Below, piece after piece: positions 12,125 to 22,501 of a stretch of DNA of 64,000 nucleotides; position 1 is the stretch's first letter, and each line of letters opens with the position of its first letter. The notes beneath the pieces are model-generated. The model saw only the letters and a program-made list of their open reading frames with translations, ran no database searches and was not told the DNA's origin. Source of the DNA: Notamacropus eugenii (lineage: Eukaryota > Chordata > Mammalia > Diprotodontia > Macropodidae); assembly GCF_028372415.1 (NCBI RefSeq), contig NC_092872.1, forward strand, positions 12,622,979 to 12,686,978. The letters are read 5' to 3'. The position numbers and the translations under genes are program-made.

Positions 12125-12215
12125 TAAGGATTATTTTATTCTTTTTACTTATATCCCCAATGCCTAGCAAAGTGCAGGGCATATAGTAGGTGCTTAACAA
12201 ATAAATGTTGATGGA
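12125..12215 (+). repeat. L2 3' tail
   Basis: ATATCCCCAATGCCTAGCAA, GTGCAGGGCATATAGTAGGT and GCTTAACAAATAAATGTTGA are the standard L2 3' end. Confidence 0.8.
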
Positions 12216-13324
12216 AGGGTCCTGCATCATGAGAGTCTATGTATAGAACATTCAACCTAAACCTTTTTCCCCAAGAAGTGATCCTGAAAGACTAGTTGGT
12301 TGAATAGTCAAATATTACAGCCACATCCCAATGGGCTGCTTTGTTACACCAAGAGCAAAGACCCTCTATTTGGGGAAAAAAGGATTAAGTAATTTCCCCT
12401 TTGCTATATGTACCCAAATCCTATTCCAACCATATCAGCACCCTGTAGTTTAGAGGTTACTGGGACCAGACCATATCTTGGGAATTTTTCTGATCCAGAC
12501 CCACAACTCTAAGAGTTGCACCATTCATTCATTTGCTCCTAGAAGCCAGCATTTTATCAGGCACATGGGGCAAATGATGTCTGGTAAGTAAAAAAAAAAC
12601 AAAACAACAACAACAAAAAAACCCCACAAAGAAATAGAGTGAAGTAAAATTGGAGGTAGTTAAGGGGAAGCTTTCTATAAGTTTGAGGAATCAGGGTATT
12701 GAATATCCTGTAACAATCCCCCCACATTTGAAGGTCCCAGGCTCCATCTCTAACTTTCTCATTTGCAGCTCTGATGCCTGGATGATGCATGGCATTCAGA
12801 AGGACTACATATGGATGATGGGTGACCTTCGTTGTTTCGTATACACAGGAGAACTGCTATGGCCCTTATGGCAGCCATTTTCCCAATACTCACCATTCCT
12901 TTTGGGTAACCCACAAACCTCAGCAGGTGGGGGGAGGAAGGTTGCTGCTGAACAATGGCCCCTTCCCTCTTCTCCCGATAATCCCTTCCGGGTTTGCTGC
13001 TTAGCTACACAAGAGACTTACACAGAGACTTACACACGATGGCCCACCAGCTACGGTTACCTCGCATTGGTCCAACAGGGCCAATGTGAGTGTTAGCACA
13101 AGGTGAGGTGAGTAACAGAGGACGGGGAGGGGAAGTGTTATTTGCACATAGGCCAGCAATATGCCCTTCCCACCTCCCCCCACATTAGCTTCAAAGCAGC
13201 AGGGTTTTTTTTTTTTTTGTCAGAAGCTGTTTCAGAGTGTATCTTTTAAAGGACGATGTACCTGGAGAGGAAACTGACCCATGAAGCAATGCACTGGACC
13301 CCAAAGTTTGACTGTGTAGTGCAA

Positions 13325-13575
13325 GAGTCTAATGTGATGGCTTACACATAACAGGTGCTTCATAAACTTCTGCTGATTGTAAATGAACTAGGAAGAACAC
13401 TGGCCTAGGAGTTCTGAGTTTTAATCCCAGATCCACTATTTCCTTGTAACATGTTGAACAAATCACTCAAGCTTCAGTGGGCCTCCATATCTTCATCTGT
13501 AAAATGAAAGACTTAAGCTAGACGGCCCCCTCTTTGGTCCCTTTCAGTTCTGGGGAATCCATAGAACAATAAGTC
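13325..13575 (+). repeat. MIR copy
   Basis: An L2/MIR-type tail at its left is followed by ACTGGCCTAGGAGTTCTGAG, ATCTTCATCTGTAAAATGAA and GGTCCCTTTCAGTTCTGG in MIR-like order. Confidence 0.7.
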
Positions 13576-14539
13576 TTGTGTATGTCTAAGGATTGTGTGC
13601 TTTTTCTGGTGGGGGGGTCATGACTCTGGAAGGATTCTGTATGCCTAGATTACTAGGTCAGACACAAAGATGAGTCAAGAACAAAAACACAACTTTTGAG
13701 ACAGGGTCAGAAATGATTACCTGAAATCATTACTAATTGGTAAATAACCTTAATCTTCAATTAAGGAAGTGTTTCACAACACCCAGTCTAAAGCACCAAG
13801 AAGATATTCAGAATTTCCATGGGATTCTTCTGATGATGAACGCTGGTGGGAAGAGGAGTGAGAATTAAAGTAACCCTCTGCAATAAAGATCTGGGGGTTC
13901 TGTGTGGAAGCTCTTCCCTCCCAAGGGTTTTTCTTTGCAAAGCTGAGTGTGTTGTGAATTTAGTATAAAGTCATTTGTTTTCTATAGATCTCTTCTCACA
14001 AAGCAGGATCACGTAATGTCAGAAGGAAATATGACACTTTTGCCCCACAAGGACAGCTCACACTACAAAGCCCTCAACAGGTGGGAAATTACCCTTTCTT
14101 CCTCCAACAAGTGAAAGGTGGTCTCACCTAGGGTATAAATATTTAACTGGAAATACATGATTCAGAAATGTTCAAAAGATCCCCTGTATGCTCTGTCAGC
14201 ATATAAATAATAATTGTGAAAAATTCATCTTCGGATCACGAGAACGTCATTCTGGTCTAGGACCACAGTCCAGCTAGGCTAGGACTATCTAACAATTCCA
14301 CAAAGGGAATATAGCAAACTCAAAGGTTAGAGATGGCTCTAAATATCTTTAGTTTTCCTTAATGATCTAGTACAGAACTATCATCTATGAATTTATCTAA
14401 ACCCTTTCTTAACCTATGGTTATTTTAGCCACAAGTTTCTGATGTTTAGTATCTGAAATATAAGTAAACACTTCTTTATATTAGTGGAATATCACATTAT
14501 CCAAAATCTGATAAAGATCTGTGGATCCTAGTGGACTGC

Positions 14540-15175
14540 AAATACAATATGAGTCAATAGGGTGACATGGCAGCCAGAAAACCTAATCTGATCTTGTGCT
14601 GCATTACTAGAGGCATAACTTCCAGGAATGAGGAGGCAGTAGTTCCACCATACTTTTCAGATCTCAGCTAGAGTATCATGTTCATTTCAGTGAATCAGAG
14701 GTTAGGAAGGGCATGGATAAGCTGATGAGTATACAGAGAAAGACCATCAGGACAGTGAAGGGCTATGGGTCCAGGTCACAGAAGAATTGGGGACTGACTG
14801 GGTAGGAGAGAAGACTTGGGAAGATATGACATGATGCTACTGTAAAACACCTGGAGAGTTGCCATGTGAAGGATGGAGCAGACGAGTTCTGTTTGGCCCC
14901 TAGGGAACAGGAGCAAGAGCTGAGTAGAAGCTGAAAAGTGCAAATTTGGGTTTGATCTCAGGAAAAACTTGGTAACAAACAGATCTGTCTAAAAATGGAG
15001 TAGGTTGCTTCAAGAGGTAACGAGCTCCCTCTTCTTGGGGATCTTCAAGTAGAGGCTAGATGGGTCTGCTGGTTGTTTATTTTAGGTGGATTCCTTTTAG
15101 GTATGGGTTGGACAAGAGGAATGCTCAAGTCCTTTCCAATTCGAAAATCCTGTGATTCTGTGGAATTTATCTCTT
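14540..15175 (+). mobile_element. L3 / CR1-like LINE 3' region
   Basis: ACAGAGAAAGACCATCAGGA, CAGTGAAGGGCTATGGGTCC, GAGAGAAGACTTGGGAAGAT, TGATCTCAGGAAAAACTTGG and the end GGGTTGGACAAGAGGAATGC ... GTGATTCTGTG follow the layout of amniote CR1/L3 3' ends. No intact frame. Confidence 0.75.
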
Positions 15176-15224
15176 CAAGGTTCAAGGGTGATGTCAGTGT
15201 GTGTCTTATTACTTTCTTAGGAAA

Positions 15225-15330
15225 ACCACTTTCCCTCAGTTTTTTTATCATGAAATAAGGGGATTGGACTAGATAACCTCTAAGGAAAATCCTGTCTGGC
15301 TCTAATACTTTGTCATTTGATTTGGGTTCT
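15225..15330 (+). repeat. MIR fragment
   Basis: CCCTCAGTTTTTTTATCATG, then GGGGATTGGACTAGATAACC and CTGGCTCTAATACTTTG, in CORE-SINE order. Confidence 0.6.
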
Positions 15331-15439
15331 TCACCATTCTATAGACTTTAACCATATCTCCTCTCTCAGCTTCCATCTTTTTCATGTGAAAAGTGCTATT
15401 TTTTAAAAGTTTGTTCTCATATGCCAAAGGGGTGAGATA

Positions 15440-15602
15440 CTACCTTCTTTCCTCCCTCTTTTCTCTCTTTCCCTCCTTTTTTCCTTCCTTTCTCTCTTCC
15501 CTCCTTCCTTTTTTTCTTTCTTTCTTCCTTCTTTCCTATCTTTCTTTCATCCTCTTCTTTCATCCCTCCCTCCCTCTCTTTCTTTCTTTTTCTTTCCATC
15601 CT
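15440..15602. repeat. (TTCC/TTTC)n pyrimidine tract
   Basis: Almost pure C/T on the plus strand for about 160 nt, lying in CSPG5 intron 4. Mirror-like homopurine/homopyrimidine sequence can adopt triplex structure; open frames here are artefacts. Confidence 0.95.
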
Positions 15603-15679
15603 GATGATGCCTATCACCTTCTTGGCCTTGAGTCAGTCTTGATCTCTCTTATACTGTAGGCTCTGGGACCAAGATTAAT

Positions 15680-15770
15680 GTGTATTTTCGACCTGCACCC
15701 CTGTCAATCAATTCTTAGCATAGTGCTCTGTACACAGCAGATGCTTAAGGAAAGTTTATTAGACTGAACC
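15680..15770 (+). repeat. L2/MIR-type tail
   Basis: TTCTTAGCATAGTGCTCTGT and ACACAGCAGATGCTTAAGGA match the 3' end shared by L2 and MIR. Confidence 0.7.
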
Positions 15771-16475
15771 ATGTTCATAGAACAGTCTACAGAAAGTCCT
15801 AAATGCTGCTTCTGGATCTCAACTGCTAATCACCACCACACAGCAGGATTTGGATTGATTTTCCCTCAATTCATCACACAGGCCTATTACCAAATTGGTG
15901 GCTGCTCAGGTATCTTTCTGTTTGCTTGTTTTCCTTTCTCGTGGTTTTTTCCTTTAGCTCAGGTAGCTTTCAGTGACACTGGACCCTCAACAGTTGTATA
16001 CAAGTATGCTAAACAAACCTGATTCTCCTCAAACCATGCTGAAAAATTGGATGCTCTAGTTCTCACATTCCTGGAAGTGTTAGCCAGACTCCTTACTGTT
16101 TCACTGATCAGACTCCGCCATGGCAATTAAGGCAAAATCTCTCTCTGATGATATGAAAAGCAAAAAGGAAATAACTAGATTTTCTGCAAGCCCCACATGA
16201 AGCTATGAATCAACACAGATGGGATCCTTGTGACTAAGAGCTTTGTATTTGACACTCCAGTTCTACCATCTTTCAGGTGTAATGAGCAACCACATCTCTA
16301 TGCTCCTGCCTTTAGTATCCTGGTACTCCTAGCTGCCCCACCCACCCCACCCCAACTTTCCAAGTTGCTTTTCTTGGTTCTGAAAGGTGCCTCTAAATGA
16401 CACTCTGAAGTAGCCCAAGAGCACAGGTGAGGGGCTGGTGCATGCAGAAGAGGAAATGAGAAGAAGACAAGTTAC

Positions 16476-16632
16476 CTGACAGATAACGTTATCATAGTAA
16501 GCCAAGGCACGGGCATGGGGGGAGGAGGTACGGGGAGTGTTGCAAAGTTTCCTTACATTTGGGTGAGATCCCTCGGCAATGGTGGAGAGGGAGAAGTTAT
16601 CATTGTGGAGTTCAGATGGTGTCCGGAATCTG
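16476..16632 (-). CDS. CSPG5: CSPG5 coding exon 4 (cytoplasmic tail; contains an alternative donor)
   Basis: This exon encodes residues 456-507 of the long form, starting RFRTPSELHNDNFSL and passing through IAEGSHPN to a 27-residue insert that begins VRKLCNTP and ends DNVICQ. Two in-frame donors are visible. The distal one (CTGTCAG before GTAACT) keeps the insert; the proximal one (CCAAAT before GTAAGG, last exon base 16557) removes exactly 81 nt. Both end in phase 0, so either joins exon 5 in frame. This matches the two neuroglycan C isoforms that differ by a 27-residue cytoplasmic insert. The acceptor is a tandem CAGCAG; the second AG would start the exon at 16629 and change Asn-Arg to a single Lys. 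The proximal donor looks stronger by consensus. Confidence 0.95.
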
Positions 16633-18301
16633 CTGACCAGGACAGAATTAGAGAGAAAGAACGTAAGTGAATGTTACTAGTACTAAAGATCTGTCTGACA
16701 TGACGTCCATTCAACAGCATGGGCCAGTTCTAGATCTCCTAAACAATATCCTTAAGTCTACCGCACACACAATGCATTAGTACAGCTGCAGAAAAGACCT
16801 GGATCAAAAGAAGGTGATGCAGTAGGAGGAGACACCAGCAAAGTTACGGTACAGAGAGAATCCACCGTGTGTGTGTTGAACGCTGCTGGAGAAAGCATCC
16901 AGAGCAAAGACAAAAACTAAGACGCTTTCTTGGCCTCGGTGTCCTGTTCTTTCTCTATTCCACATTCTGTTGGTTGGTGGTTCTTAAAAGGAACCTCTTC
17001 TAAGACTCTGTCTTCATCTTCTCTACTGCCCCTTTTTAAGGTGACCATCCGACTTCCGATGTCTCCAAACGGTTAGTGAGGATATCCCTTAGAATTCTCT
17101 CCTCCTCCTTTTTCCCACTAAGCAGCAGCTTGGGAATAGGGGATCACTATTCTCCTATTCCCAGTGGTGTGTTTGTGGTGGGGGAGGGGGGAGTGGTGGA
17201 CTCAGCAGCCGGGGGGACAGGCCTGTGTCTTTCCAAAGCGATCACAAATACAGAGAAGGGCCTTGCCTCAATGCACAGACATAATAAAGGGGCCCCTCCA
17301 GCCCTCCTTTGGCCAGCTTCAGAACTACACAGAGCTGCCAGCAGCTGCACTTTGCAAAGGATGACCTAGCAGATGGTGTTTTGTCCTTTCCCCAGGGTGG
17401 GCTAAGGGAAAAGTCCTTCAGTCACATTTCTTGGGGATCCTGGGTCAAGCGAGGGCACAGGATGGGGCTACAGGTTGAATGGAATGGGGTAGCAGGCAGT
17501 GTCAGGATATATTTCAGCCTAAGATATATGGGAACTCAGCTAAATCTAACTCATTCTAGCTTCTCTCAAAATTTAAATTTTTTTTTATTTTTGCAGTGAA
17601 AATCTGCAGTCAAAAGTGTGAGTGTATAGTAGGATACACACACAAAGGGAAACATGCAAGACTACAGACAAGTCTCTATGGGTAAGCACAATAGATATCC
17701 AGATTGTTGACAGGCCTTTAAAAGGGATGTGTGGAGGTTCTGACCTCTTTCCTTTTGCTATGCTAAGAATCATGGCTCCAGGGAAAATAGTTCTGATCTC
17801 TGGCTTCCCTCGGCTGCCTTACACTCAGGAAGCGTATGCAGCTGGCAGCAGTTTTTAACATCCGAAGGAATGAATGGGAAAGGAGAAGGGAGAGGGATGG
17901 CTACAGCCACTGGTCTGCAATCTCTGGCACCCATACCAGGAAATGGGGTTGCCAGACCTTAATCTGAAACCCACAACTGATATCTGGCCTCGGTCATCTC
18001 ACTTCAGGCCAAAGGAAGGGTGCTGCTGGCAAGGAGCGGCATCATTCTCACCAGAAACAGGCCACTGCTGCAGTACCTGGACATCCACAGGCACTGCAGA
18101 CATTCTATGACAAACACACCCCGCCCTCCCAAGAGACAGACACCTAGACAATGCACAGTAAAAACGGAGGGCTCTGGACGTGGAGGTTTTGGAGCAAAGT
18201 GCTAGATCATAACAGAGCTTGACAATGAATGTACCCCCACAACAGGACCTTTAAAGATATCTACCTGTTCCTGTCTGAACTGTCATACAAGATCCTAGGA
18301 C

Positions 18302-18395
18302 AGGGGTGGGAAACCTGCAGCCTTGAGGCCACAAGTGGCCCTCTAGGTTCTCAAACACGGTTCTTTGACTGAATCCAAACTTCACCCCTGTTCTA
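18302..18395 (+). mobile_element. hAT-type DNA transposon terminal fragment
   Basis: CAGGGGTGGGAAACCTGCAG, CCTTGAGGCCACAAGTGGCC and CTTTGACTGAATCCAAACTT form the typical end of a hAT element common in marsupials. Only one end is present. Confidence 0.7.
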
Positions 18396-18534
18396 GGCAG
18401 TTAACTCTCTACATACTTAGATAACTCAAAAACCACATGTGGAAGCCTGGAGGACAAGTCACATTTTCCCATGCTTACATAGTAGCTTGTGATTTACAAA
18501 AGCTCTCCTCACAAGAATAGCTACTGCAAATATG

Positions 18535-18690
18535 ATTATCCCCATTTTAGAGCTTTGGAAACTGAGGCCAACAGAGGTGGGACGACTTACTGGTGGGCAC
18601 AACAGCTAATAGGAGGCAGGATTCAAACCCAGGCAGCTTTCCTGGTTCCAAGTCCAGAACAATTTCCATTTTACCACATTTATTCGCCAT
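18535..18690 (-). repeat. MIR copy
   Basis: ATTATCCCCATTTTAGAGCT, GGAAACTGAGGCCAACAGAG, GGATTCAAACCCAGGCAGC and a final TCCATTTTACCA form the reversed MIR arrangement. Confidence 0.85.
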
Positions 18691-18759
18691 GGATGTGGGG
18701 TATTTGCTAAGGGACAGAGTGAACCCCACTATGGAGGGAGAGATGGAAGAAGGACTCAC

Positions 18760-18948
18760 TTGGTCTTACGCAGTTTGCTGTTTTCTGTCTTCAGCAGATA
18801 AAGTTTCTTGGCAAAGAAAACAGTCATCATGAAAAGCAGGAGCAACACAAGAGCAGCTGTTCCTACAGCCACGCACATCACCTGGAAATCAGTGATGATT
18901 GACTCACACCGCATCCCCTTGTGCCAGATGTAGTCCTGTGTGTTACAC
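18760..18948 (-). CDS. CSPG5: CSPG5 coding exon 3 (end of EGF domain, transmembrane helix)
   Basis: This 189-nt exon encodes residues 393-454 plus two bases of Asn455. It begins CNTQDYIWHKGMRCES, supplying EGF cysteines 5 and 6 (C393, C406) and completing the spacing C-x6-C-x5-C-x9-C-x-C-x12-C. A hydrophobic helix at about 415-438 (core LVLLLLFMMTVFF) is followed by the basic stop-transfer FAKKLYLLK and the start of the cytoplasmic tail. It is nearly identical to the human exon as I remember it. The acceptor is TTCCCACAG and the donor is GTGAGT. The EGF module next to the membrane is the part of neuroglycan C reported to interact with ErbB-family signalling, which is family knowledge and not seen here. 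Confidence 0.96.
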
Positions 18949-19329
18949 CTGTGGGAAGGAGCAGTGGGGACAGGGACAGGAATGAGTCACACAGGTCCTG
19001 GCCTGGTTAAACATCCCTGGACTTGTGACATAAACCAACCCCCTCAGTTCCAAAACTGGCACAGTCCTATCACTGCCTGAGCAAAGGGTCTGCAAATAGA
19101 TCTCAGGGGGTCTGAGAATTTGGATCATAAAAAAATAGCATCTTCATTTTAACTAACTTCTAACTAGAACTTAGCATGTCCTTCCATTTATTTAAAACAT
19201 GACCTGAGAGGGTCATAAGAGGGTCACAGGCTTCATAAGACAGCCAAAGGGGTCCACAACACAAAAAGGGTAAAGTCATGGCTCAGAGGTCTAATAATAC
19301 AAAACCTTATTAGATTATATTGCACTTTA

Positions 19330-19545
19330 TATAATCTATGAAGTGCTTTCACCTAAACTGCATCATCTGGGAACCATGACTGCAAAGAAGATTAGGTGGA
19401 CATGATTATTTCCTTTTCCAAAGAAGAAAGCCAACGCTGGGAGTGACTTGCCCATGCTCACATGCCTAGTAAGTTGCAGAACCCAGGGCTTGCGGTTCCT
19501 AGCCCAGTGCTTTTCCCACTACATCAACCTGCCTCTTAAGAAAGG
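19330..19545 (-). repeat. MIR copy
   Basis: AAGTGCTTTCACCTAAACTG, CATGATTATTTCCTTTTCCA, GTGACTTGCCCATGCTCACA and AACCCAGGGCTTGCGG, in reversed MIR order, within CSPG5 intron 2. Confidence 0.75.
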
Positions 19546-22267
19546 CAGTTACAGGAATTTTTCTGGGCATTATTCTTGATGCAGAGAACCCCAGGTGAAA
19601 AGGGGCTGACAAAGAGGCAAAGAAGATGAATGGCTTTAAAGAAATGACACAGATTTTTGTGTCTGACTTGGGGAACCAGTCCCTGTACTTTATGTCTACA
19701 CCCTGTACGTGACTTACTAGATGCTGATATACATGGAGGAATACAAAGACAGAAGGATAAATGCACAGATAGACAGATAGCCCCACCCCACTTACTTGGC
19801 CCCTGGAACATGACCCTTCGAGTCCTCTTCCTATCGCTATTTGAACTATTATACAAAATCTTTTATAGTTAGTTTTCTAAGCACAGTCCTAGGCCCTCTG
19901 TTGAGTGACTTTCTCTTGCCCTTGAGGACATTTCCAGGCTCCCGTTCTTCCAATGACATTGCTGTTTCCATGGGAACCAGGCTGCTTCAAAGGGGAAAGA
20001 TGTAGAAGGAGATGGGAAAAGGCAATGGAAGGAGGACATGAACCCCACCGAATGACAAGGGAATGGGGCCCCAGAAAGGGGATTTTGCAAGAAGGAATTT
20101 GCTACGCCCAGTCTCAAGGGTATTGCTTGGAACCCAAGAGATTTCCTTTCAAACTGCACTATCAAAGATATCAGAGGACTTTCACTGCTTTGAAGACCCT
20201 ACAGAACTCAGATTACCCTTACCAGAGGATCTTTATCCTTCTGTAAGAGAGAAATTAACCCTCAATGCTCTGATCATGTCCCAGAAAAAGGAGAGCAACA
20301 GACAGAAACTGCTACAGAAAGCAGCTGAGGGTTCAATCATATGTGCCTGGAATGCGCAAGAGCTCTCCAGCCGATGCCCATGGATACACACTACCAGAAC
20401 TGGATTCTTTAATAGGGGAACATGTGAGTACAACTTGGATGAACAATGGAAGAAGGGTAGCTGGGATGGAATTGTAGGAGGCTTTTCCTGGGACTAGCAC
20501 ATGTCCACTGCTCAAGCCTATGTGAGTTGATCCAAAGCCTAGTAGTTCAGCATCTCACATTCCTATCTGGGGATGGTCTGTGACTTTAAGAAGGCTTTAA
20601 GAGCCTTTACAATCTCCAAGAAGTAACAAAGGATCTTAACTTCATATTTTCATTTTTCCTACACTCTCAGAGTTCCTTCGTTGGGTGCTGAGGATATTAC
20701 ATCATAGGCCATCATGGCGCACAGGCTGGTCTTTCCTCTGTGGTTCCTTCCCCTCAAACTAAAGTTCTAGACACTGAAGCCTGGGACACCAATCAGGGGA
20801 TGGCATTGAGAGTAGCCATAGTTTCCTGTTAGAAAATCATTAAAGGAGACTCTGTTTTCCTTTCTGATAGTCTTTGAATGACTCCTTGTGGAGCTACTAG
20901 AGGATCAAGATACACAGCCCATAGGACACTCTACAACTGACTCTTTGCAGTCCCAGTAGATGCAACCATTTTCAGAAATGAACACAAGCTTTAGTCCCAG
21001 ATGAACAAAACTCGGGATCTTCACACGAATTCCCATAGATTATCTTTCTATAAAGAATTTATATTTATAAAGATTTAAGTGGTTTGGCCTCTTTCCCTTT
21101 CAAGAGTTGTGAAAGAAACGTCAGGAATAAAACCTGAACCTGAGTTAACCAAGGTGAAGAGATTGCGTGTCCAATACTCTCCCCACCTATTCAAAGTTAT
21201 ATACCCCTTTGGGTTCTGTGAAAGCTGAAGACAAACTTTTCTAGTCTTTATCATTCTTGCCTGTGTCCTTTCCTTTTGAAGCTGACTTCCCCATTAACGG
21301 TTCAAACATCAAGACCCTACCTGAGACAGGTAGTGAACAGATAATCACTAAGTACTGACCAGGGACTGGATAGTAACATCTATTCTAGATGTTGCACAAT
21401 AATGTTTTCAAAGCTACCAAATTTCTCAGTTCCTTTATAGTATAGACTGGCTATCAAAGTAGGCAGGATGTAAGGCAGAAGAGAAAGGTAGTCTTGAGCT
21501 CGAAGCTAATGGGCTAGTCTACATTTCTGGCAATGCTGAACATGACGAGGGACCAGGAGACTCCACAACAGAAATTCATGACTCAGCTTTCTATTTCTAC
21601 TCATTTGAAAGGCTGATCTTTGAGTCCATTACCAAGAGATCTTCCTCTCTGAACGTTCTCCAAAGATCAGCTTTTCCTGTCTGCATTCCTGCCTTATGTA
21701 TGACAATTCCATATCTCACACGGCCACAAGCCTGGTGCTTATCGTCGAGCCCACAGGGGTCAGGAGGAGAGGAAATGGCAGGTTTGGCAAAGGGACAGTG
21801 TCAACAGGCCATTAAACCAAGCCATTTGTGGATCTACCTGGCAATCTCTAGCCAAGAGTGATCCCTGGAAAAGACAAGGAGCCGGAGAGGAGGCACAGGG
21901 GAAGAAAGGTGGTGAGCTCTCAGCGCTCCTGCACCCGGGATCTGGGGGGCAGGAGGCTCCCTTCCCCAGCCCTCCACGCTCTGCTGCTTCGGTACCAAGG
22001 ACAGGAGCTCAAGCAAACACGGAAGGGCCAGTTCTGCTCCAACGAGCCCTGCCGCCTTCACTCCCAGCGTGAGAAGCTGGATCGCCCTTCGCGCACTTCT
22101 CAGCCCTTCCCAGACCTCACCCAAGGTCCTGTCCGTGCCCTGAGAGGACGCCCAGCACCCCCATCTGCAGCGTACCCGCAAAGCTGCTCCCAAAGTCTGG
22201 GCAGCAGGACCCTCAGAACATGGGGAGGGGGCGTTTACTCTGGGGGAGTCCTTTCCAAGCAATGAAA

Positions 22268-22430
22268 GCGCGGGGCAGAGCGCGGGGCAGAGCAGAGCGC
22301 GGGGCAGAGCGCGGGGCAGAGCAGAGCGCGGGGCAGAGCGCGGGGCAGAGCAGAGCGCGGGGCAGAGCGCGGGGCAGAGCGCGGGGCAGCAGCCCTGCCC
22401 CGGGCACAGCAGCCCTGCCCCGGGCACAGC
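22268..22430. repeat. GC-rich minisatellite with higher-order structure in CSPG5 intron 2
   Basis: The basic unit is the 12-mer GCGCGGGGCAGA. Two 12-mers plus a GCAGA spacer form a 29-bp higher-order unit, repeated three times, followed by further 12-mers. A second tandem of a 20-bp unit (GCAGCCCTGCCCCGGGCACA, two copies) adjoins it. The array starts about 70 nt inside the intron from the exon 2 donor. Because 12 is a multiple of 3, it creates long meaningless open frames on both strands. Confidence 0.9.
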
Positions 22431-22501
22431 GGTGGGCCGCCTGGGGCTCTACGCCCTAGCCTCGGGTCTGCCCGCAGGGTCTCCGAGACGCCCCCCCTTA
22501 C

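Larger units (their letters stand above)
9770..16475 (-). other. CSPG5: CSPG5 intron 4
   Basis: A 6.7-kb phase-0 intron. It carries an L2 tail, a MIR copy, an L3/CR1-like LINE and a pyrimidine-rich simple repeat, listed separately. The stretches 9.95-12.1 kb, 12.2-13.3 kb, 13.6-14.5 kb and 15.77-16.47 kb show nothing I can name. A 164-codon plus-strand open frame at 11577-12071 has no recognisable domain and is probably chance. Confidence 0.75.
16633..18759 (-). other. CSPG5: CSPG5 intron 3
   Basis: A 2.1-kb phase-2 intron with donor GTGAGT and the tandem CAGCAG acceptor. It holds a hAT-type transposon end and a MIR copy near its 5' end. The remaining 1.65 kb (16.64-18.3 kb) is apparently repeat-free, mixed-composition sequence with no exon I can support. 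Confidence 0.8.
18949..22501 (-). other. CSPG5: CSPG5 intron 2
   Basis: A 3.55-kb phase-2 intron with donor GTAAGG and acceptor TTCCCACAG. It contains the minisatellite near its 5' end and one MIR copy near 19.3-19.5 kb. From about 19.55 to 22.2 kb I see no repeat or exon I can name; open frames of 60-144 codons there have no recognisable motif. Confidence 0.8.

Noticed and set aside
12650-13096. 148-codon plus-strand frame, and the 144-codon frame at 20063-20497
   Set aside because: No recognisable domain and no splice context; intronic and antisense to CSPG5.
15393-15659. Ser/Phe/Leu-rich and Lys/Glu/Arg-rich frames on the two strands
   Set aside because: Products of the TTCC/TTTC pyrimidine tract.
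21834-22427. 197-codon frame with repeated ALCPALCP motif, and the parallel 128-codon frame
   Set aside because: Direct translation of the 12-bp minisatellite; the unit is a multiple of three so all frames stay open.
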